Below the pieces are notes generated by a model that worked only from the letters and a program-made list of their open reading frames with translations, did no database searches and had not been told where the DNA came from. DNA of 64,000 nt from Trichoplax adhaerens (lineage: Eukaryota > Placozoa > Uniplacotomia > Trichoplacea > Trichoplacidae). Positions within the stretch are counted from its first letter, which is position 1. Each line of letters starts with the position of its first letter. The position numbers and the translations under genes were made by a program. Of this stretch, positions 1-11,790 are shown in pieces. Where the stretch lies: NCBI RefSeq assembly GCF_000150275.1, contig NW_002060958.1, forward strand, positions 752,272-816,271, read 5' to 3'.

Positions 1-498
1 TTCAGTGTCTCTTAACTACCTCACAAGAATTTAGACGCCTTTGCTTCTACGTTAAAACAACTATAAAACTCTTCTTTTATTCAACTATCTGCCGAGCTTA
101 AATACCCTTCGGCAGCTATCATGTATGAGTCATAAAAGTTCACGAACTTTAGCTCATGTTGGATAGCTAAATTAATACAGACATTATTCATAATTCTGGA
201 CTTTTACTGAACGATCTAGATAATTAGACTACATGATGTCCATATACACAATTATTTATAGTATCACCTATAATTGAATATCTTCAGGATATTCATCACA
301 AGCGTTACAAGACGTAACACTATCATCAATTAATATTAGTTACCTTATGAGAACTCTTACTACAATACAGCATAATTTACTGTAACAAAATAATAACTAC
401 TGTAGTTCTTACTGTAAGTCATTATTAGTTATCTCCATATATAAATGTTAAACACTAAATCTAGTCATTTACTCTTCACGCTGGTTCGTACCATGAAA
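1..498 (-). mobile_element. Family A (subtype A3) solo LTR, cut by the window edge
   Basis: The sequence matches the other family A LTRs read on the - strand: the ttagacgcctttg block near 31-45, the polyadenylation signal (tttatt, 77-82) followed by a TATA-like region, and a terminal block near 470-498 resembling the LTR start (ttcgtaccatga). The part beyond base 1 is missing, so no target-site duplication can be tested. Its closest relative here is the + strand copy at the other window end (63858-64000), which shares the run ending in the tatataaatgttaaacac block. Internal palindromes such as tgaatatc-ttcag-gatattca (around 273-294) are visible. No protein is encoded. Confidence 0.75.
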
Positions 499-619
499 CG
501 AGCATATTAATTCTTTCTCAGTAAGGTTGAGAAATCAGTGCAAGTTTAAGTGTAATTTGAAAATCAGCAATGTGCACATATTCAATCATCCACTATCTTA
601 TACACTCACGTTTTTATTG

Positions 620-1180
620 TGTAGCAAAGGGGTATCTATCTCCAAATATTAGTCACTTTCACACAAGTATTAACGGAATAACTTGAGCTTAAATAAACCT
701 TTATTACGAATTCAGTTATAATAAAAAAGCTAGTCTTAGATGACAGGAGAGTACGAAAGAATCAAACGAGAGTTAAATCCTTTTGCTTATATAATATTCA
801 ACATCAATTGATCATAAAAATGATATAAACAAAATCTATGCTACATTACCCTAAGTCTTATCTATGAGATTAGTATAATAAATTCTTATAACTTATAGTA
901 GTCTTAGCTACCATTACAATACGATTCTTTCGACATAACAGTATGTTATTAAAATAACAAATCGATATTTACATAAGCATTCATAACACAATAGGTGAAT
1001 ATTGTAATTATAATGTTACGGCCATTCTTAGGAATGGCAGTAATAACAACAATACCATATGACTACTGTACCAATCTTAACAATCACACACATCTTTAAA
1101 ATAAATCGACCGGCATGAGCACTTTCAGTTGCATCATGTAAGTCCAGCGTTTACATCTATGTGAAAGCTACTTCACTACA
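620..1180 (-). mobile_element. Solo LTR, family O
   Basis: A 561-bp element begins TGTAGC and ends CACTACA, giving a 5-bp terminal inverted repeat TGTAG/CTACA. It is flanked by the exact duplication tattg (615-619 and 1181-1185). Read on the - strand it has a TATA-like tatata (near 788) followed by AATAAA (complement of 700-705), the LTR order U3-R-U5. It carries one palindromic gccattcttaggaatggc unit near 1021-1038, the same core as the insertion that breaks the receptor at 21306. There is no reading frame, so it is non-coding or a recombination remnant. Confidence 0.72.
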
Positions 1181-1315
1181 TATTGCAATATTGAGTGGCA
1201 ACGCGACGTAGAGCAACTTTTCATAGAAGCGTAATTTCGTTGTCTTAAGATAGCTTATGTAAGAATACACCAACACGGACTTCCAGATATCTCTAGAAGT
1301 CCATGGATATGAATT

Positions 1316-1954
1316 TGTCTATGTACTAGGGGATAGAAATAGCCCTAGCTTGCAACTAAGATTGAGAGTGTGTCTAATATGTAATACTGTGAATTAGAAT
1401 ATCAATAATTATAAGTTGATGTTATAATGCAGATATAATTAAGATTTAAAACAGTCGGGCCTCTAATTTATTTAGAAATCGCAATCTACTTTATTATCCG
1501 CGAGGCTGCAGTCTATATAGAATTTGATATCTAGAACCAGTTCAACTATAAGAGTCACCTCATCTTTCTGAAACTAACCAATTAATGCTCTAAAAAGTCT
1601 TCATTTGTATGAATTTAACACAGTGTAATCCCATTACATTTTTTTATCAGTATTACATTGATCAGTTCCTAATAGTAATCTAACAAAGATATGTTAGACT
1701 ATAATACTAAGATATTTCATTTAGACATAGAAACTGTACTTTCAACCTTAACGTCAGGCAATATAGTCTGATGTAAATAGTCTGTAATTACTATTTGAGT
1801 CCAGCTAATCCCAAATTAAGGATTACCCTACTTACACTTACACTGTGAAGCAGTAAAGTTAAATTTAAGGAAATCGCAAACATTACTGATAACAAGCATA
1901 TATCAAAAGTAACTTTGAAATAATGTACATGTCAAGAATGTTACTTTCATGGCA
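1316..1954 (-). mobile_element. Diverged LTR-like repeat, family E (copy 1)
   Basis: This is an old copy of the repeat at 29647-30269. The two share the blocks tagcttgcaac, gaaactaaccaattaatg/gaaattaaccaaattaat, cccaaattaaggat and a degenerate gtcaagaatgttactttcatggca end, all in the same order. On the - strand a TATATAG box lies 24 bases upstream of an AATAAA (near 1490-1520), the promoter/polyadenylation layout seen in families A and B. No matching 5-bp flanks were found, consistent with age. The boundaries are approximate. Confidence 0.6.
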
Positions 1955-3640
1955 TTATGATCCCTGATTTCATACTTCTGAAATATTATCTAATTGCTAA
2001 TCATTTATGATCGATTTTGTGTTAATTCTACCTAAGCAGGCAGATTTTTTATCGAAAATGAGGGTTTATAATATAATTGGCGTAGAAGAGACGTATCGTT
2101 GCAACGGCCTCTCGACGAGGGAAGATGGTCAGTATTAAGAGTCATACTACAGGGAGCGTCTTAGGAACGGCAAGTCTCACAATAGACTAGTAGTGTATTT
2201 TCCTAAAAATAGTTTAATTTCCTTGTCATAGATTTCAGTTTGTAAGAAAAAGATTCAGATGAATAACAAACATTCTGATATAGAATAAATTAGGAAGAGC
2301 TCTATGGTGTATTAAATGACAAATATTTAATCACTCAAAGGACGTGAGCCTGTTTGATAGTAGGAAAAACAAATATCATTAGATTTTAAAAAGAAAATTT
2401 CGTACGATGAAGTTTATCCGGCATTACGTAATACCTATTTAGCGCATAAATTTTAACTACAATAAAATATATTCATATCTTTAATTGATTCATTTAAACT
2501 ATGCTGACTGATTTCTTACAGTGTCATATCAACTAAATCTAAAGCAGCAATGCTAAAATTAATATTTTTCGATAATTAAGCTCTTAATTTAGGCATAAAA
2601 GGGTAAAATACTTCAGATCAATTTAAGTTTTTATTTCACAATTGAAGAATATTAATGAAGAAGATACAAATAAAAGGGCAATAATATACAAAACGAAATG
2701 GACTCTAATTGATTAAATGAATATTATATGGTAAAATTATTATTTAAGCCGTACGTCGTACGCAGTACAATGTTTTGAGAAATCATAACTAATTAAGCTT
2801 TCTACAGGTATGGCTTTATAATTGGTACGACCCATTTTCGTTTAGGCGGCTTCGCCTGCTATTCTAGAATAATTGCGCATAATTACTACTAGGCAAAAGA
2901 AAATTTAATATTCGGATCTATAAAAGTCCTAACGTACGTGAAGAACAAGAAATAGAGCTTGTCAGAAATCAGCATACCCTAACATATTTTTCCACAGTGT
3001 ACACGATATTTTCTCATACGTATTTCGCTTATTCATTTTTGTAATTAATTTTTATCATCTGGCGATTTTTTTATTAATTGCACATCTGCAGCTATCAATT
3101 TATCTAAGTCACGCACTTCCCACGATAAGGTGAATACCTTAATATATCAGCTACAAACGTCATTATAATATCTTTTATGATCGAATATAATAAGCTTTAT
3201 CCAACAATTAATAGCAAATAATAAACAATTACATTAAAAATCATTAACAGAGTGACAGTATAAAAGTTAAAAAAATTTCAATTTTAACTTTTATATATCA
3301 TATTATATCCATAAAACAATACTGCGTCAATTAACTATTTCAAACAAGCGTGGGCCGGTAATCGATCAAAAATGCTACTTTTCTACAGATCTAATAATTG
3401 TTTTCTATTCTTGAATTCATTTGGATTTCCATACTAACTCTATATAAGTATTTATGAAGGTCTTTCAAGTATCATTACCAGCAAATGTCTAAGGCGTTAC
3501 CAAATGCGATCTCACTAATGAATTACAGAAGTTCGCACGAAAACATTGACTTTTATACCATTCATATTAGTCATGATTTTGGCTAGTAGCTGGCGATGGT
3601 TGGGCTTATATTTGCAACTTGATTCTTAAAGAACGATTCT
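1955..3640. other. Gene-free AT-rich stretch
   Basis: No coding frame of receptor type and no second copy of any repeat in the window was recognised. Local palindromes include ccgtacgtcgtacg near 2748 and the strong hairpin at 3259-3295, which is listed separately. Confidence 0.5.
3259..3295. repeat. Perfect 14-bp inverted repeat (hairpin)
   Basis: The arms tataaaagttaaaa (3259-3272) and ttttaacttttata (3282-3295) are exact reverse complements around a 9-base spacer. No adjoining gene suggests a role. It may be the core of a tiny inverted-repeat element or simple AT palindrome growth. Confidence 0.7.
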
Positions 3641-3719
3641 ATTGATATTCTTATTGATTGTAAAATGTAATCTTATACTAAGCGTAGAAATTGATTAGAG
3701 CTCAGTTTGTTAGAAAGCA

Positions 3720-3830
3720 CCAGCGGCCGCTCCCACAGAGTATAAAAGGAGCGAGCTCATAACGACCAGTTGTTCCGAAATTCAGTAGTCATAAAGGCTC
3801 GTCGAACGAGATAATAAACTTTTTAACGGA
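3720..3830 (+). promoter_or_regulatory. TATA plus AATAAA module of a probable degenerate LTR (family K)
   Basis: A GC-richer block (gcggccgc, then gagtataaaaggagcgag at about 3737-3754) is followed about 70 bases later by gataataaac near 3811. This is the TATA-to-polyadenylation arrangement of the LTRs at 49500-50064 and 59351-59809. No gene follows, so it is more likely an LTR remnant than a host promoter. I could not find convincing TG/CA ends with a duplicated target, so the limits of the element are unknown. Confidence 0.4.
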
Positions 3831-3984
3831 ATACTCTTCAAGTAATTGATTAACTATATGTACCCCGAGTACATTAGGATATTAGTTACTGGAGTGAACC
3901 GTTCACAAAGAAGAAAATTTATGACAGATATATAATAGATTTGATGGGTAAATTATAGGCAATTAATAGGCTAAGGGTCGCCAT

Positions 3985-6900
3985 ATCTTACGATTGCACT
4001 AAAGGTATAAATATATACGTGCTTTATTCATTCGTAAGATGTGCTAAATAAGTATTTATTAATCCTTTATCACCACTTATGCAGTATTCTAGGTTACTGC
4101 ACAGTGGCTGAGTTATCAGCAGGACATATTAATTCTACAATTAATAGTAAATGTAATAACTAATATCCTAACTTAAGTGAAACTCATTAAATTATGACGA
4201 ATTGCAAAAATAAACTTCGATGTAGACAGTAGAAGAGCAATGATATCAAACAGTTAGTCTAGTGACGCAATCACGACAGACTTATATGAAGACTTTTCGA
4301 AAGTCAATAATTTATAAACTATTTCACAATTCGGTAGTTATGATTTTATCCTTCAATCTATTCTTATCTGAAACTGGTACAAATTTTATTGTTATTTCTG
4401 ATCATATCGCTTGCAGTAGGTTATGCAATTTGGAAGTAAAAGCTTATATCTACAGACTACGTTTGTTTGCTTTAGATAGTAACGGTGAGTCGTTATTACG
4501 TACTCACTATAAAATCCCGTCATATAACGAATTAAATTAATCCAAAATTGTCATATAAAATGGTAAAATTAAAAATGAATTACTATTTAAGTCAGCTAAA
4601 GTCATGAATAGATCACAAAGTATTATACAAATTACAATTCGGAATACTTCATACGTAATTAACCTTTCAAGCAGCACTGGGATATATTATTCGAAGGAAA
4701 AAACGATTTTCCACGAAATTTTAATTAGAATATTACCAATTGGACGTGTAGACATTTGTCTATAATGCTATTATCATCGACAATATCAAAGATATTAGAG
4801 TATTCGATTATTGTAATTAATAACAACAATATTCCTAGAACAAGTATGCAAATCGTTCAAAACGAAAGCATCAAGACTTTCAGTACGTGCGGCAATGTAG
4901 TAAAATATAAGATCTATACTAATATACGACGATCACCATGGTGTCTTTAATTAATGGACACTGCACTGAAAGGATCTCAAATCAGTTAAACAATTCTTCA
5001 CAAGAAAAAGTGAAATAATTGCAAATTCTTCTGTAATTTGACTATAAAATTTTATTTTTATCATTGTTATTATCAAAACAAATTTCATCAGTTCTTTTTA
5101 TTTCACTTTTTATAATTTATTTGTCAAACTTCTATTATTATTTATGAATATACCTATAAGCTAAAATTAAACATTTAAACCTATTAATTAGCATTTGGAA
5201 GGTTAGAAAAGTATATTCTTTATTGTGCCAACAGTTGAAGTTCTGATGCTTTCCTTTTTTCTCATGCTTTTTTCATATCTGAATGATGAAGTAAGATATT
5301 AAATAAACCTTTCCTGTATCTCCAAATAATATTTTTAAATTGTCCAAAACCAAAAATTTATTTTATTAAATGAGAACCCCAGACTTCGAACTTTTGATGG
5401 AAGTATCCAGGTAAAGGCGGAAGAGTACTCTGATTAGGCCGGTCTATAGAAATCGATGTAAGTACAACGAACTATTTATTCTTAAATAGTTATCAACACC
5501 TAATACTTAAATAAAATTTTATGAACGCAAGAAATTTGATTTGATGATTGTGAATTGAGGAAAACTAGATAATTTAAAGCTATATAAATATAATTTTTCA
5601 TAGCAATTTAAGTCTGATTTGTAATTATACCAACATAAAATCGATAATCCTAACTACCTGATTTAAGTTCAACACTGAAACTATAAATTTCTTCAAATAT
5701 ATATATTTAAATAATTACAGATTCAACTTAAATTTCAAAAGTAACCGACAGATTTGTTTTCATTTTTCTTTTTTATTATTATGTTAGAAACTTGCTATAG
5801 TCCCTATGACTAACTTTTTATGTTTAAATAACATTCATAATTATTCAGCAATTTTAATCACCAAATAATTTATGAAACTGATATATCTTCTTATTGTCTT
5901 CTTTGACTCTCTCTATGAGCAAGTAATCGGAAATTATGTATAAATGTGAAATAGAATTTGATAGTATACCAATAAGTAAGATTATTATCTACTTATTTTC
6001 AGTATTTCTTTATCTTATTAAATTCACTATTCCGATTAAATTTTAACTATGGAATCTATTGAGGAATTACATCAGTCAAGGCACAAATACTAAATAAAAT
6101 TGACTTTCACTATTTTAGTTTAAAATTAAAGATAAGCTAGATTATTTTAACGATATTACGATAACTTTACTGTTTCGTTAATATCGTTTAATTTCTTGTA
6201 TCGTGATCAATCAAATGCTCTTGCAGTATATTATGAAGAATTAATATTTCTGAGAAATTTTACACTGCAAGAATCTGTTCATATAATAAGCATTCTCATG
6301 CAATCTTAACAATTTAATCTTAAGCTTTTTAAAAGCTGCATCACAAATCGTAAAAAAATTACATCGAATAACCTTGAGATAACTTACAATAAATTTTTAA
6401 CGATAAAGTAAAGTTTAAGCTAAGAATCTCAAAATTACTTAAAATTTAATTATTTCGCATGTTTATCGATATACTTAACTGGCAATGTCCATTCACATTT
6501 TTCTATCTGATCAATGAAGAACTGCATAAAATGGAACATTAAACTTTGCTCTTAATTAAAAAATTAAAACTCCTAGCAATAACTGCTAGATATGCGTAAA
6601 GAATTGCTAATTATAAAAATAAAATTAAAAGAATTTCGTATCTACCATCAACCTCGATTTTTAATCCAGGGAGATAGTCATGACTAATATCAAATTCACA
6701 ACTTTTCTATAATCTAGGTTAGTAGCAAATTTGCTCACTCTACATTATTGTTATGTATTCGAGAGATATCCCTACCCTTAAAGTATTTCGAATAAATTTT
6801 ATTAAATACTCTTAATAAAGCTAAAGCAGTGAAGCAAATCTTCACTCTTTCAAATTGTAAAATAAAATGGCCGCACTAACACTACTAATAATGTACATAG

Positions 6901-7510
6901 CTATTTACTATAATAATTAAAAAGAAAAATAATTTAAATTTCTGTACTTCATTTGCAGCTCGAAAAAATTTGTGTCTTCTGCAATAAATGCAAATTTTAG
7001 GTAATTTCAATTGTGATAAATACTTCTCATTGGAGTACGTTACGCTAGCCGCAGTAAGTGGCATCCAACCTTATATAGCAGCAATGCAGCATTTGAACTC
7101 AACGAGTTTCGTAACACTCATTGTCTACTTCAAAAATAATTAAGCTATTTTTAGCTACTTAAGAAAATACAGTAATAAAAGCTATAAAAGCGAGCTTAAA
7201 CATTTAGTAGGAATTAAACCATAGCTTTTCAGTTGGTAATTCAAGGAAACAAAATATATCATAAATTTTTCCTAGCATTTACCCGTGAGGTATCAAAAGA
7301 ATTTAAAAATAGTGAATGGGCTACATTTAGTACGATAATACTTATATCAGATCTTAAACAATTTACATTTAATTGATTTCTAACATAAGAATAAGGAAAT
7401 ATAAATCACCCATGAGTTCCAATTGATCAATAAATTCAATAATCATGCACACTAGTAAACTATAGAAAAAGGATTCCTAAAATTATATATTAAAATGTAT
7501 TATTTAATGA
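3985..7510. other. Gene-free AT-rich stretch
   Basis: No supported gene or repeat copy was seen. Short frames at 4262-4540 and 4756-4950 have no recognisable domain and the composition of surrounding non-coding DNA. The segment is long enough to hide a diverged exon that composition alone would not reveal. Confidence 0.45.
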
Positions 7511-7515
7511 CATCA

Positions 7516-8022
7516 TATCACAAACCAGCTTTGAGACAAGGTTCACGTAAAATTAAATCTCTAAATTTCTAAAGCTTTCAGGATTCAGTATACCGTAACT
7601 ACTCACAAGGACATAGACACCCGTACTTCTACGTTAGAATATTAGAGAACTGATTTTATTCGTTGAGCTGCCGAGCTTAAACACTTTTCAGCCGTGGCTA
7701 ACATTGATGAACCGTCTTACAACAATATTTATCGAAATGAACATTTACTGACGATTTTACGTAATCGAACTACAGTATGTCCATTTACAGAGTCTTTCTA
7801 AAACACCTACTATGTACCATTAGCTAGAATCTCAATTACAAGAATTTTTGCAGTATTCAATTACTATATAAGAATTGTATTAGTACAGCATATAATAATT
7901 TACTGAAATATTTTATAACTTCAGTGATTCCTAATGTAAGCAATTGATCATAATCATCACGTATAAATGTTAATTCGCTAAATTTACTCCTTTAATTCTT
8001 CACGGTAGTTCGTACCGTGACA
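7516..8022 (-). mobile_element. Solo LTR, family A (subtype A2)
   Basis: A 507-bp element is flanked by the exact 5-bp duplication catca (7511-7515 and 8023-8027). The low-coordinate terminus has decayed from tgtcac to tatcac, while the other end keeps cgtaccgtgaca. Read on the - strand it starts with the hairpin tcacggta-cgaac-taccgtga common to family A. It is more diverged than the A1 copies and sits against an older family B remnant. Confidence 0.88.
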
Positions 8023-8054
8023 CATCAAAATATATGTTCAATTTCAAGCGACTG

Positions 8055-8901
8055 CTATCATCCTTCTCCATAACAGTAATTTAATCGTAATTATTTGCAC
8101 GCACTCCTGTACTTTTTACTGATATGATTCTTTAGTCACTTACTCTAAATACAGTGACTAATCCAAAATTGTCAGTTTACTATCTGTCCTATCACGGAAC
8201 ATTTCTACGATAACCTACAATGTACCACAGGTAAATTATAATCGCAGTGATTTGAATTATAAGAAGATTATTCTCGATTCCCCAATTAAATTACTAATTT
8301 CAGTAGGCTATTGTCACGGTACGAACAAACGTGAAGAAATAGCCATCTAAATTTGGTTAATATAATATAGTGATATTATATTACAACTAGTTACTTACAA
8401 TAGGAATTACTCTAGTTATAAATGTGTTACAGTAAATTTAATGCTGTGCTGTAATGTGCACTGAAATGATTCTGTGAATGGACATATTGTAGTCCGACTG
8501 TGAAAAACTAGTTAGTAGATGTTCTCACCTAAGTATTTTTATAAGATGACTTGTGAATGTTAGCTGCTGTAGAAGGGTATACAAGCCCGTCAGATAGTTG
8601 AATAAAGCAGTTCTAAATTGTCTAGTTGAGTTTAACGTAGAATCAAAGGCGTCTAAATTCTTGTGAGATAGCTAAGGGATACTGAATCCCGGAGACTATA
8701 GTAATTTAGAGATTTGTTTTACATTATCCTTGTCACGAAGCTGGTTTGTGACAGCTATGCATTCACCATAAAAGCTAGCGCTATATTTAAATATCGCATA
8801 TCTGAATTAGAAACTCTTTATATAAGGGTAAATCAACAAAATTATCCTAAGGTTGACGTTTCTACTATAATTTCGATATTACAGTGTATAATACTGTAAC
8901 A
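8055..8901 (-). mobile_element. Old family B LTR remnant, split by a family A insertion
   Basis: The segments 8055-8311 and 8754-8901 together match the family B LTR at 14441-15070: gcgactgct...cataacagta, tcctatcacggaacatttc, cagtgatttgaatt, then gctagcgctat...atatctgaattagaaactc and the end cagtgtataatactgtaaca. The family A element at 8312-8753 lies between them with its own gctat duplication. The upstream part of this B copy is missing or obscured near the A2 copy. The short frame 8714-8899 spans the junction and is not a gene. Confidence 0.75.
8312..8753 (+). mobile_element. Solo LTR, family A (subtype A1), nested in family B
   Basis: A 442-bp element begins TGTCAC and ends GTGACA, and is flanked by exact gctat duplications (8307-8311, 8754-8758). 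It carries a TATA-like gtatacaag near 8578 and AATAAA at 8601. Its sequence is very close to the copies at 30403-30843 and 38749-39190, so A1 appears to be the youngest family in the window. Confidence 0.93.
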
Positions 8902-9296
8902 ATATAACATAAACGATACTACCAATTCTAGTACTTTCCTAAATTCTAATTAGGTATTTACTTGTAAACCTAATAAGATTGAAAGAAAATATTTTATTAC
9001 TGATAATTATAATCTGAATATGTTATCAAACAAATTGAATGTATTTTTATTACTTTGAAACAGCTGTATACAATTGATAAATAAAATAATTCGTATTAAA
9101 ATTTGCGGCTAAAACTTTCAATGCAATCAAAAGTGTTCGTATCTGTAATTAATGATAGCCTATTGCAACTTTATTCCGTAATCCTTTAACCATGAGATCA
9201 TATTTTATAATTACTGTAGGCCATCCTTTTCAAGAAACCTAACATTGACATTCATGGTTACATTTACTGAGCAAGATTGTACGAATCTAAATAAAC
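8902..9296. other. 5' flank of receptor 1
   Basis: Almost 400 bases without a repeat copy. No clear TATA box was seen. The bases before the start codon (ctaaataaacATG) would give an adequate animal start context. Any promoter of the gene at 9297 should lie here or in the adjoining LTR. Confidence 0.4.
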
Positions 9297-10364
9297 ATGC
9301 ATTTCTACCATAATTCCACCATTGAACCATCATATTTAGATGAAGATGACAAAAACTTATCATTTACTGTATACAAATATGGAGCCTGCATCTCATCTCT
9401 TACTCTGGTTACCAACACAATAGTAATTACCGTAATTCTCAGTAAACCCAACCTGAGGATAATCTCCAATGCCATCCTTTTAAGTAGCTGCTTGGCCGCA
9501 TTATTATATGGCCTAATAATTATTGGCACTGCTCTAGTCTCAACATACGCTGTTAACCCTTTCAAAGACATAATATTGTATTGTGTTCTGGGCAAGACAT
9601 CAGAATTGACTGCACTCAGCATCTTTAATTTACATTTAACATCATTAAGCTTGGAAAGATTTTTTTCTAGTATCTATCCATTCAGATATCGGCGTTTAAT
9701 GTCCATAAGAAATTCATTTGCATATATACTTATAATTTGGCTTATTCCATCGTGCATCATATTTTTATTGGCTTTGATCGCCAGTTTTGCGAATGGTGGT
9801 GATTGCACAGCTTGGATGGATATTATCGCTATTGATATCTTTTTTAGTTATATCGTTTTGCCAATAATATTTTTAACCCCACCATTCATAATGTTTATAT
9901 CTTATGCTATCATCGTATGGAAAATATTTTCCATGCAACGCAAAATTTCAGCAGTGTCAATACTTATTGATTCAACACCTCTATCAAGATCTAAATTAAT
10001 GCAAAATTGGAAGGCTATATTACAAATGTTTATTGTTTTAGGATTTTATATATCGGCATTTTATCCTTTCGTTATTTGCTATATCATATTAATTGCCGCA
10101 CCAAATATCGACGTATCAGATGCAACTACAATATCATACTTACTAATTATCTCTTATATTGCAATTCATCCAATTATTTCGGTTCAATTTACGGCTCCTG
10201 TTAAGGACGAAATAAGAAAACCGTTAAGAAGAATTTATGAACTATTTCAATCATGGCTTAGCAATTCCGCATTATTTCGATGTTGCAATGAGAAAACTGA
10301 TGACAACAGTTCTCGTCAACTCCATGTGCAAACATTAGATTCCAGAATAATCAGTTTATTTTAA
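9297..10364 (+). CDS. Divergent class A-like seven-transmembrane receptor 1 (intact)
   Basis: This 355-residue single-exon receptor is predicted to sit in the plasma membrane; its ligand is unknown. The N-terminus carries an N-glycosylation sequon at N6. TM1 is about 28-50 with Asn1.50 at N40, and TM2 about 57-82 contains SNAILLSSC with alanine where Asp2.50 is expected. TM3 is about 94-127, with the disulfide cysteine C96 and E120-R121 at its end. TM4 is about 140-163. Loop 2 has C170-T-A-W173. TM5 is about 179-210 and TM6 about 239-266, beginning WKAILQM. TM7 is about 277-298 with H291-P292 in place of NP and no Tyr7.53. The tail (about 55 residues) contains Cys-Cys near 320, a possible palmitoylation site. 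The first ATG gives a full TM1. The family lacks the TM6 tryptophan (AFYP here). Class A layout is clear; function is not. Confidence 0.93.
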   Translation: MHFYHNSTIEPSYLDEDDKNLSFTVYKYGACISSLTLVTNTIVITVILSKPNLRIISNAILLSSCLAALLYGLIIIGTALVSTYAVNPFKDIILYCVLGKTSELTALSIFNLHLTSLSLERFFSSIYPFRYRRLMSIRNSFAYILIIWLIPSCIIFLLALIASFANGGDCTAWMDIIAIDIFFSYIVLPIIFLTPPFIMFISYAIIVWKIFSMQRKISAVSILIDSTPLSRSKLMQNWKAILQMFIVLGFYISAFYPFVICYIILIAAPNIDVSDATTISYLLIISYIAIHPIISVQFTAPVKDEIRKPLRRIYELFQSWLSNSALFRCCNEKTDDNSSRQLHVQTLDSRIISLF

Positions 10365-10439
10365 ATCAAAAACATGCCTTACTTAAATATCAGTCAATCT
10401 TTAATATCTAACTATTGCTCTCACTATTCGATTCCCATA

Positions 10440-10892
10440 CGATAGATAGTTTACCCTCAGCTCCACTCTAGCCGAATACGACTACTAGAAAATCTTCTAG
10501 AAAGAACTACTGAATAAGCTACAGTTTCCTGTTTAAATACTCTTCATAGCATTTGCAGCTATAGTCTTCATAGCAATACACTACCTTATTTCACTTTTAG
10601 GTTATTAGTAATAAAAGTTTTTTACTGCAAACTATCTGTAGTCTAATATGTTAACTGCTATAGTATTTACTCTAAGTAAAGATTACGAGTCGTATTCCAA
10701 TGTATGATGAATCAACCATATCCTATTATATGAATTACAAGCCTATTTATACCTTTACCACCAATAGAGACTCAATACCCTACTGTACATAGTCATCTGC
10801 ATTCTAGCGTAGAATATTCAACTATGGTCTATGACTGCATCTTACTAAATATGACTAATAGCCTACAATCCAATACTAACTTACATTATACA
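10440..10892 (-). mobile_element. Family D LTR, truncated
   Basis: The sequence matches the complete D LTR at 58678-59227: ctctagccgaata, catttgcagcta, tctatagtctaat-like blocks and the terminal aacttacattataca. The terminal CA at 10892 is the LTR start on the - strand. The last 60-80 bases of the LTR are missing on the side facing receptor 1, whose stop codon is only about 75 bases away. No duplicated target was found. The three bases-rich flank acggcatca beyond 10892 is shared, inverted, with the D copy at 49500. Confidence 0.75.
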
Positions 10893-11123
10893 ACGGCATC
10901 ATTTAGGGCTTAATTTTAATGACAGGAAATGCTTTCTAAATCATGTATTATAATCTAAGTCTTTTGGTAAAATAAGTTCTAGTAATATGTAACATTCAAT
11001 AAACCATATAATGACTTAACATGCTTTTCTTATTCTTACAGCAATAAATCTGTACAAAATGTGCAAGAATTGAGCATTTATATAACTTGTAAGCTGATTC
11101 TGATTGAGTGTGATTACATTTAA

Positions 11124-11790
11124 TGATAAATTTGTTTACATAAATTACTTTCTCGTCAAATTAAAATACATATCAAGCTATTAAAATCCGGCGCAGTAAT
11201 CTTTGCTTTCTTTGCTTATAAATTTCTATCATGTATATGAAAATGAATACCGGTATAGCACTGCGTTCGAGTAATTACAAACCTTTACCAAGGTTGAACA
11301 TTTAGACGCAGGCTCATCTGGAAAACTCCTTTATTTATTTGCCTGTCAGTTTCCTATTGCCGGCTAAGCGATTACAACATATATATAGCAGCAGTAAAGA
11401 CCGATACAATTAATATAAATTTGGCCGTTTCTTAACTCGCACGACATTTCTCTTTGAACCTCTGGCTAAAGCATTTCAGTAGTGATGCTGTCATTTTTAT
11501 TTATCCTTTGAGTTTACTTCTCTTGTATAATTGCTACAATGTTCTGCAAGCAACATGTAACCGTCTTGTAAAAGAAGGATAATAACAGCATAAAAAGCTA
11601 TTGCGGTCTAAACGGTATTAATCGTAAGTTAATTAAACTAATGCTGCTTCAGTGTACTATAAATAATACATTTTCAAAACGTTCTATTTTAATTTGAACG
11701 ACTAAATTGATCCATAACGATGCCTTCGTCACGTACTGTTAACCTAGCGATTTTATCATAGATAATAACATTAATAGCCGAATCCAACCA
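11124..11790 (-). mobile_element. Probable solo LTR, family H
   Basis: On the - strand a TATA box (complement of catatatatagc near 11376) precedes AATAAA (complement near 11330) and a block whose + strand reads atttagacgcagg, closely like atttagacgcctttg in family A. This supports an LTR related to A and B. The ends given rest on TG...CA with the flanks tttaa (11119-11123, 11791-11795). The inverted repeat is only TG/CA, and a second pair (tatca, with a far end near 12063) is also possible. Orientation is more certain than limits. Confidence 0.45.

Noticed and set aside
4262-4540. 92-codon + strand frame downstream of the K promoter-like module
   Set aside because: About 450 bases separate it from the TATA box and an AATAAA intervenes; the product has no recognisable domain.
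9305-9622. Frames overlapping receptor genes in other phases (9305-9622 -, 10007-10204 +, 12667-12876 -, 25742-25945 -, 57046-57231 +)
   Set aside because: Shadows of the conserved receptor coding sequence on other frames.
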